Part shown: positions 1 to 9,800 of the stretch, one piece after another | Layout of the letters: each line of letters begins with the position of its first letter | Position numbering within the stretch: the first letter of the stretch is position 1 | DNA from: Amphibalanus amphitrite | Taxonomy: Eukaryota; Arthropoda; Thecostraca; Balanomorpha; Balanidae | Direction of reading: 5' to 3' | DNA: 64,000 nucleotides | Assembly (NCBI RefSeq): GCF_019059575.1 | Contig: NW_024881780.1 | Coordinates: 1-64,000 of the forward strand | Notes under the pieces: model-generated | Database searches by the model: none | Told to the model about the DNA's origin: nothing | What the model saw: only the letters and a program-made list of their open reading frames with translations | Translations under genes and position numbers: made by a program

Positions 1-637
1 AGCGATGAAAACGCCTTGCATGTGTTCCGCTCGACGATACGGATCGATTGATATGCAACATGACCCTTTTCGGTCAGGTCATGACCTTGACCTGAGGTCA
101 AATTTTCAAGTTGACCCTTCAAGGTCAAGTTATAGTTCATTCGATGCGTCTTGACGAGAGGAACACGATGCCGGTGAAAGTAAGCTCATACAAGGCTTGG
201 GTCAAAGTTATTGCAGAAAACTGTTTCCGAAAAAATCGGCTATTTTTGCAGTTGTTGCCCCCTGCAGGCAAAACCGTTGACGTTAGGTCAAATCTGAGGG
301 AATTACTCAGAAAGGGCGTTAATAGGGCTATCGAATGCACTTTTCCGCGGCGCTGTAACTCTATTGGTTCCCGAGTTATGCGTTGGCTTCTTGGAAATTT
401 TCGACATTCGACCTGGAAATCGGCGAAATTTTGCCTTCAATGACCTCTGGTGACCTGACCTTTGACCTGACCAAAAAAATGACCGAAGTGATTTCGTCAT
501 TATTTTTGACGCTCTTTCGAACGCCGCCTTCCGCGTATCGCTACGTGGCCCAGGAGCCGAGTTACAAGGGGGGGGGGTGTTCAAACACCCCCCAGCAGGG
601 CGTGGAAATCCAGGACCCCCAGCCGGGCGCGGGTTAA
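1..637. mobile_element. piggyBac-like (TTAA) palindromic non-autonomous element, right half
   Basis: Right half of a repeat found many times in this window; the left half lies before base 1. It ends with a G-run/C-run hairpin (about 570-592), then GGGCGCGGGTTAA with TTAA at 634-637. The core near 45-175 is an imperfect palindrome: TGTTCCGCTCGACGATACGG on one side mirrors TTGACGAGAGGAACACGATG on the other. AGGTCATGACCT sits at 76-87 near the centre, and further AGGTCA/TGACCT half-sites fill the body. There is no credible ORF. The family is called piggyBac-like because complete copies elsewhere are flanked by TTAA and start CCCT or CCCG. The transposase source is not visible. Confidence 0.75.
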
Positions 638-888
638 TAATGCATCCCCGTCAGCAAGCGGGATATGATGTACCATTTTGTTTGTGAATTGACGAACATT
701 CTACCGGCGAGAAAGCTCGGATACTCGCTACCAAAACGAGTAAGCAGAACAATGACGACTTAAAATGCAGTCACATTCCATTCAGTCTCATATCTCCCCA
801 AAACGAGACACAAGGCATTCACACCAAATTGAGACAGTATAAGTGGAGCAATTACAAACTATGAAAGTTAGTCTGGCTTTGTAATCAC

Positions 889-3800
889 CTTCCCCAGCCC
901 ATCCCGCGCTGTTCCGGGCGCCGACTGACCTGCGCTCCGAGTGCGGTAGTCGATGATCTGGTACCGCCACGCGGCCGGGTCCGTGCGCGGGTCGTACCCC
1001 AGGCGCGCCCACATGTTGCGCCATGGGCCCGTGTTGAAGTAGTAGGCCACCAGCGGCAGCAGACACTTGAAGCGGTCCTTGAGGCCGCCCATCTTGTAGT
1101 AGATGTAGGCCCGCGACATGACCGGACGCTCCTCGAACAGCTGGCGTCACACGGCGAGGCCACGTCAGTCGGGACGCGGCGCCTCGCCGCTCAGCAATGA
1201 ATGTGTGGTTCACGTGGCCGACACTGGCGGACAGGACGGCGTATTCTGCCTCCTTTAGTCTGTATATCATCCCAGTCTCAGCACTCAACTGATTTCAATG
1301 TCCGATGCGGGTGTAATTAAAGCGTACAGAGAGATCCAATGAACAGCAACCGGTGAAATTTGAAAAGCGAACACATAAAAAGTGAAACTTTCACCGTCCA
1401 GCCACGCCTGAACCATCGTCAAAAGATGCTGAGCCAAGTCGGTGCGTGATAATGAGGGTTCGTGCATCTCCTGCTGACCAGAACTAATTGCTGGTATGAG
1501 TCGGCAGCAAAAACCAAGGAATCCGACATCTCAGGAGAGGTAGATGATATCCAATAAACACGTTACAGGTCACCCGTAAGCTACATAGTGAGCTGCATGG
1601 GCAGGGCCGACCTGGGGTCGACGGCCCCAAAGTCGCCGAGCCCTGTTTTTGCTGGGGTCACCGTTTGAAAGCTGGCGTTAAGATTAAAGCATCAGGACAC
1701 TTCGTGAGAGCAGAATGCGATTTCATGCTTTTCATGTTTTTTACGCATCATCCTCCTTGCCAAATATTGCAAAGCTAACTTCGCCGAGAGACTAACTAGA
1801 GTTTCCGGTCATGAGTAATCTGTTCGTATATCCATTGCAAAATAGGACGTCGAACAACGTAGGTACTAAACATACTTACGTTGTTACTAGAATAAGCCCG
1901 AAGTGAGTAGGCACTCAAATTAATTGTACTGATGCCTACATATTAATGCAAACTAGAAACAGTCTTGTGGTCAGCAAGAGATTTCATCTCCTTAGAATTG
2001 ATCTATATTACGGGACTCTGAAAGCCAATGATGTACGATTTTTATATATTTTATAGCTAATTATTCTTCAAGATTACAAACTCAAAACTACAGAACAGAA
2101 AAGGTGTTCACTAACAGCAATACCGCAGTTTCGTGCAACTTTGACCCACTTTTTTCGTTAAGCCTCAATAATTCAGTCATCTGTTTAGGTAGGGGAAGGT
2201 GGGGTAAGACGGCCCAGCGGGGCAAGACGGACCACCAGCCCTCCCGGCTGAACCGCTGCCGGTATCTACTGCTTTATGCACTCACTATGTTTGTTTTTCT
2301 TCGTAACAATGGCCACCTTGAGCTCATGCTGATAGGACGCATAGCTTTTGAGTTATTGAGAAAAATGTTGTTTTTCGTCAAACCGATCTAATATAAGAGG
2401 TCTACGGGTGATTCAATTACGGCGCCTTTCTTGCATGATTAGTTTCTATTTTGCACTTTACTGTGAAGAACAAAGTTATAAACATAGTTATAATGTATTA
2501 GAATCACTCTCAAGAACTCAAACTCGCTGTACATGCCTTGTCACTGGTGACTTCAACTTTGACCTTTTTGAAACTGACAATGATGAATCTACTCATGAAT
2601 TTTTTAATATCTTTACATCGTATGGATTTCTACCTTCAATATGCATGACAACGAGAGAGGGAGATAAAAAATGTTCCCTGCTCGACAACATATATTGTAA
2701 CAATATAGATAATGCCAACAGCGCTGGCATCATTTATGATGACCTTTCAGATCATTTTCCCATTTACCTGACACTCAACATTCATGCATCAGAAAAACAG
2801 AAACAAAGGAAAGAAATACGATCTTTTGACTATAGGAAGATCATTGATTTTAAATCATACCTCCAGACTACATTACGAGACTTCACCAATATAACAGATC
2901 CAGACACAGCTTGTGAAACCCTTTTAGAAGCATATACAACAGGGATAGATAGGTATAGTGTTACCTATAGACCCACAAGAAAAAATACCCCCATCAAGCC
3001 ATGGATCAGTCCAGGTATTCTAGCTTCCATTAATAGAAAAAAACATACTATTTCTACAAAAGAACAAACATCCAAGTCGAGAAAATATAGCAATATACAA
3101 CAAGTATAGAAATACCCTTAACAACATTTTAAGGGAAGCAAAAAAGATGTACATAAAAAGCCAGCTTCAAAATGCAGACCTTAAGAAAACTTGGGATATT
3201 CTAAGGGACCTGACCAAAGGACCATCTGCCAGGTCAGACCTGCCAAACACCTTCCATACTTCTGATGGAAATCTTGAAGGACCTCAGCAAATTGCTGATG
3301 GGTTCAATACCTTCTTTACAAATGTTGGAAAAGAATTAAGAAATAAAATACATCATAATGATGTAGATCCCTTGCAATATATACCCCAATTTACGGGTAA
3401 CAACTTGAACTCATTACCCCTTACCAATGATGAAGAAATAACAGGTATAGTCAATAACATGAATATGGTAGGTGGAGGGCATGATAAACTAAATACAAAA
3501 ATATTTAGAGCCACCTATTCCTCCATCATGTTAGAAATTGTTCATTTTATGAATCTTTGTCTGCAGGAAAGCACTTTTCCTAAGCTTTTGAAACTTGCCA
3601 TTGTGAAGCCAATTCTTAAGACAGGTAATAAACAACAGTTTAATAACTATCGGCCAATATCACTTCTACCTGTTATTTCCAAATTATTGGAAAAGCTTAT
3701 ACACAAACGACTGGATGATCACTTAACAACAAACAGCATACTTAATATAAATCAATTTGGATTTAGGAAAGGTATGGGCACACACATGCCCATATCACTC

Positions 3801-6800
3801 ATCCAGGAAAGGATTACAAATGCATTTGAAGCAAATAATATTGTGTGCGGACTCTATTTGGATATTCGGAAAGCATTTGACACAGTTAATATTAATGTTT
3901 TATTAAACAAAATCAAATGTTATGGAATCAAAAGTAAAGCATATGATATGATAGTATCATGCTTGAGTGATCGATCCCAATGTGTACAGATTAACGGTGT
4001 CAGATCAAACACATTGCCAATTGATATGGGAGTCCCTCAGGGATCTATTCTGGGGCCTCTTCTGTTTATCCTTTATATAAATGATTTTCCAAACATAAGC
4101 AAGGAGTTCAATGCATATTTGTATGCAGATGATACCGCAGCCTTTATGGAATGTAAAGATATGGCAAAATTACAAGATACTGTGGACACAATTATGCCCA
4201 AAATATCAGAATGGTTTTCTGCTAACCAACTCTCGATAAATACTGATAAAACTTCTTATCAGATATATTCAAACAAAAGAGATAGACAAGAAATAAGATT
4301 GAAACTAAATGGAGTAGAGATAAAAAGCTCTAAAAGTGTTAAATACCTTGGAATGTTTATTGATGGCGATTTTAAGTGGAATACTCATATAAATAAGCTA
4401 TACACTACATTGTGTAGAAATGTTGGTATCATTACCAAAGTGAGGTACTTTTTAAACACTGAACACTTATTATTACTCTACAATTCTCTATTTTTGTCAT
4501 ATGTCAATTATTGTTGCTATATATATAGCAATACTTATACTTCAACTCTATCCAAAATTGAAAAAATTCAAAAGAGAGTTGTCAGAATTATAGATGGGCA
4601 GCCAATGATGGCTCATACGGATCCAATTTTCAAAAAACTAAAACTCCTTAAAATTAAGGATGTGGCACATCAGCAAATGATACTTATCCTGCATAGAAAA
4701 ATATGCAACAATTTACCACATGGATTCGACCAATTGTTTAGATTTCATCCTTCACTCAGAAACATTCGTAATGTAAAACACTTCGAAGAAATATTCACTT
4801 TCAAAAAATATAAAACTCATACTTTGTCATGGACAGGTCCTAGAGTGTGGAACAATGTCATGACCTCGATCTTTCCTCACGTTCAGTCTGTGCCATTTGC
4901 CAAAAGCACAATAAAAAAGCTAGTTAAAAATCATTATATCAATCAATACTGATTAATTTAGCTTGATACATCTTATAATTCAAAGATAGGTACTTCAACC
5001 ATAGGTACCTACCAAACGCTGATATGCCTGTATGTGACAGTTGTATGTGTAATGTGTATGTATGCTTGTGTAGGCATACATAGGTGTATGTATCCGTCCG
5101 GTATATGTGTAATATGCAGTATGTGTATTTTACTCATTTTTAGTGTTTTGCTAAATGTCACCCTGCCTGCCCGGGCACTTGGAGCGCCCGACAACAAGCC
5201 TTGCTTCGTGGGGTGCTCCGAGTGTCTGGGCTAACGGACCCACATGCATGCCTAGACCAGAGTATTATGATGATGATCTTGCCTTTGATGAGAGAACCCC
5301 CTAACCAACCTTCCCCAGCGATTATGCCTTTTTCTCGTATTGGATGCTGTGTATGAATGTTACGAATGTGAGTGAGTGAATGAGGATGGGCTTTCAGTAG
5401 AGGGCAGTCACCACTGTTTACAGTGTCGACTACTTTGCTTCTTATTCATTCATATTAACCATGGACTCTCTCTTTACTGCTTTTTTATGTTTCTTTCATT
5501 TCCTAGCTGGGAGTGCCGCGACTTGAAATTTTAAGTTATTCTGGTGTTAACGTAAGGTTCTGTGTGTCGCTGGGATAGAGGGAGGGGGCACTCCTGGTCA
5601 CCTGATCATGGGTGGCGGCTTAGAAAAAAAAAAAATAATCACACTTTAGGAAAGGCAAGGTTTTGCAATGCTGGGCTATTTGATATATACGTCATGATAA
5701 TGACAGAATTTAGATTTGGGGCAAGACGGACCACTGTGATCCATCTTACCCTGTGGTGGTCCATTGTACCCTGCATATGGAAAGTTTTTTTTTCCAAAAC
5801 ATTGACACAAGTTAAAGTAAGCTAATTTTTCAGGAAGGAGTCTTTGTTGCATGTGAGCCATGCATGAAAGTGCTCAGTTAGCATGCATTCATGCCAAACG
5901 ACAATCAACACACATGTTCCCAGTTTTTAGCTGCACTTCCATCACACATGAGTAAAGAATAAAGGCTCATTTTGTTATTTTACCATTCTGGTTGCTTTTT
6001 CTTACAAGAGTACAGAGCAGAAGTGTAACACACATGAACGGATAGCAGGCACTGCTGAGTGGTCCGTCTTACCCCACGTTTTTTCTTGTCTGAGTTTTTG
6101 ACATGTCCCTCTTTAAGAGCATCCACCACCTAGATGTCTTTAATTTGAAATTTAGTCTTTACACATATCAACAGAGGAAGGATTGAGCATTCCGAAGACT
6201 ATAAATAATATGAATTACGAGAGCAGTGTAGCAAGATATGCGGCCTCAAACCTTAGCTGGTCCGTCTTACCCCACCTTCCCCTACAATGTTAAGCAACAG
6301 GGCCTAGAAAGAGCCCACCCTTGGCTTTTCGAAAATGACAAATTCGTGTGTGCTGCAACACTGCATACATATTTTTTTCTTGAAAATGCAAGTGGCCAAT
6401 GTTGTATGCTAGTATGGCAACTTGGGCCCAGCAAAAAAATTCATTAAAAATTTATGATTTCCGGCCTTTTTGCTCACTTTTGCCGAGCGTATGACAACAT
6501 TACCTACCTTAGCGAGTTAAAAAAAAATCACCCAAAAGACAGCGTGTATTTAAACCACAAGCCCAAGTTTCCAACACTACCTTGACCTATACACAAAAGA
6601 GCATTCTGGCAGAATCCAAGCAAAAAAAAAACCTAAAAAGGCACTGGCATCAGTACCTGCCACTCGGTACTCAGTGCTATCAGTACCTACATCAGTGTTC
6701 TAAAATTGGATTTTGGTTGGGTGTGACGATGATGACCAAAAAATCTAGGATGAGAAAAAAGCAAGTGAAAACCTATATCACTTTCGCAATAAATGCGTAA

Positions 6801-9800
6801 CGCTACGCTGGCTGATAATAAGAGAACATAGTACATACCATTCCTGACCACCAAAACTAACCGAAAAAGACGATGCAAATAGGTAAGGATGATCTACGGC
6901 AGAATTATAACTTTAACATCTGATCGCCAAGTGTTTCTAAATCCGTCCCATTTTATACCAACATTTGTGTTTGATTGAGACTAATGAATTAAGAATCACC
7001 CTTGTCTCTTATACAGCAAAGAATGAATACCTACTTCAACCAGTGAGATTTCATTTTCCTCACAAGTCAAAATGCATTGTCACAATTGAATGGCAATCCT
7101 TCTCCTAGCCTTAAATCAATGCCTTCCTTTCCGTTTCAGATGCAGACAGCAGATAATACCGTCAGCATCTGCTAAGTCCCTACTCATGCTTACTGGCACG
7201 GATCCAGGACGGTCCTTCTGCCTGTATATTTCTCCTAAAGAGCAGAAGATACAATGATTCTGTTGAAATCTGTTGTCATATCTTAAGGAGGGTGGGGGAG
7301 GGGCGGTTGAGAGAGCTCTCCCTATATGCAGGCTTTGGTACTAGTGCCATGTGGAGAAGTTTTCTTTCTTTTTTAAGCAAAGGAAGTGGGAAGGAACCTG
7401 TCATTGCCGTTGCAAAGGGCATCATTCGGTTCCTATATTATTGATTTAGTGCAGTTGACTCAGACTGTGTAATGCGTGAGGCGTGGTCATCACTGTGACA
7501 CTGTCAGAAAATCTTAGGTAATCATGATACCCTGATGGGCAGTTTGTTGACGTAACTGATCGCTATGAAACCAGAAACCGTATAACTCATGTGTTCTGGC
7601 CTCTGGGACGTTTTGCGCCTACAATATGGCAGCACCGCTTCCAAGATTACTGTATATTTGAGATAATATGCGGCAATATAAGTATGTAGTTTTCGTTCGC
7701 ATCTGATCTGGTAATATTCGTACAGTGTACACAGTATAGCTTTGAGCTTTCCATTTTCAACAGATATGACAATGGCCGGATGATACTGGAAATGGTGCCT
7801 TTGCTCTGAGCATACGGAACGGGACGCAGTATTGAGTATGCAATTGCAGTCGCACTATGCAGCATGACATACGCCGGAAATCTCCCGGCCCGAACGCCGG
7901 AACGGCCAGCGATAGTCGGTACTCATTACGCATAGTGAAAATGGAAACGGTTTCAGCGCAACTCTTCGAAAGGAACGGTGCACTACATGAGACTAGAAAA
8001 AGGGTCACTGATTAGGGCACCCCAAACGGAACGATGTGCACTGCGCAGCATAATACGCAACATCGCAATAAAAAAACGTGCAACTAACCAGTAACCAGGG
8101 CATCCGTATCGGAACGGAACGGGATGCAAAAAAAAAATGATAACAGGATGCCACCGACCTCATGGCCGGCCACCGAAACGGAGCGGTAGCTTCGTATCAT
8201 GTCACGTGGTAAGTGCTAGTGAGAGCGTCAATGATCAGTGATCAGTGATCAGAGCACCCGCAACAGAACGGAGGGCATCAGTGATCACTGATCAGAGCAA
8301 CTGCAACGGAACGGAGGGCATCGCTGATCAGGACACCCCAAGCGGAAGGGAAAGCGAGAGCACAACTGACCAGAACACCCGAAACGGAACGGACGGGAGT
8401 GAACGGAACGGAACGCATTAGCGGCTCGCCGAATCGCGATTCCGGCCAAACATGGCCTCAAGAAATAGGTCACAGGTCAAAGGTCATTAGGTCAGGAATA
8501 TGAGATTTTCAGAGTAGGTGTCCAATTAATTGACTCGAGGGTCCTGAAAGTTTCGTCGCGATCGGCCGCTTTTTACGCGAGTTATTCTCGAAAAAAAAAC
8601 AAGGGGGTGGTTCGTTCGACCCTCCCCCCCCCCCTATACGGGCGAGGGATAATTTATTAAAAAGCTAGGGCCTTCTTAATCCCATCTACCAGCTTCAGAA
8701 CATGTATTGGGCAGAGCTGGGAATACCGTATCTTAAATTTATCCCTAGATGTGTGCCAAGGTATCCTTTCACTCATCTTGGCTTTCCCTCGGCCGAACGC
8801 TTCGTGTTTAAAAACCTCTAGAAACTAATTGAAGTGAATAATTGGCGGTAAGATTATTGCAAAGGCATGAGAAATTAACGTAAAATACATCATTACCGGT
8901 CTTATAACCTCATTTCGCGTATGAAACCTGTCAGAGTCCCAGAGTTTCATATTCATCCCTAGGGTGTGCCAGGGTGGCGTGTCAGTCATCTCGAACCCCT
9001 GCCCGACCCGACGCCTCGAGTTTTAAAGACATCTAAAAACTAATAACGTAAATAATTTGTGGTGAAATTGATATAATATGATCAGAAAAGAACGCAGAAT
9101 AAATTAGTATCGGTCTCAAAGCATTATTTTGCCTATGAAACCAGCCAGAGCCCGCGGAGTTTTAGATTCATCCCTAGGGTGTGCCCAGGGTGGCTTTTCT
9201 CATCTTGGACCTCTACCAGGCGCGACGCCTCGAGCTTTAAAGTCCTCTAGAAGTCATTGACGGACATAATTTGTGGCGAAATTGATGCGATAGGATCAGA
9301 AATAAACGCAGAATAAATTGGTATCGGTCTCAAAACATTATTTTACCTATGAAACCAGCCAGAGCCCACGGAGTTTTAAATTCATCCCTAGGGTGTGCGC
9401 AGGGTGGCTTTTCTCATCTTGGACCTCTGCCAGGCCCGACGCATCGAGCTTTAAGGGCGTAAATACCGCTCACATGGATCCGCCACTCTGGAGTTTTCAA
9501 CACCATCAATCGTAAATGAACATGCCGAGTCAGCATGCATGGTTGTTAGTTGTTACTTATTTTCCAAGCCTATTAGTTATGATTCAGCATGCTCCAACCT
9601 ACGATATAAAAGCTTATCACACAATTTGATGATTCACGACAGGAAATACAAACACTTGATTTATGGTAGCTCTAGCATACCATTTGTAGCGTCATTCTTG
9701 CATCCGTAGCTCCTCAGACTTGTCCCGATGATACGTTACGGTATATGCAAATGCTTCAGCCCTTTCATTAAATTGTTCCAGCGGACGGGTGACTTGTGCG

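Larger units (their letters stand above)
2189..6285. mobile_element. DNA transposon with GGGGTAAGACGGACC inverted ends, split by a LINE
   Basis: The left end GTAGGGGAAGGTGGGGTAAG (2189-2208), continuing into ACGGCCCAG, is mirrored by the right end CTGGTCCGTCTTACCCCACC...CCCCTAC (6257-6285). The subterminal motif GGGGYAAGACGGACCA recurs inside: 2219-2234 and about 5716-5735 direct, 6060-6076 inverted. This is the layout of repeated transposase binding sites. There is no transposase ORF, so it is non-autonomous. About 2.8 kb of its 4.1 kb is an inserted LINE. I could not see a convincing target-site duplication, so the superfamily is left open. Confidence 0.7.

Noticed and set aside
788-1288. 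166-residue minus-strand frame
   Set aside because: Out of frame with the GTF3C5 exon at 1140-889; the true exon reads in another frame with conserved GPWR and GYDPR motifs.
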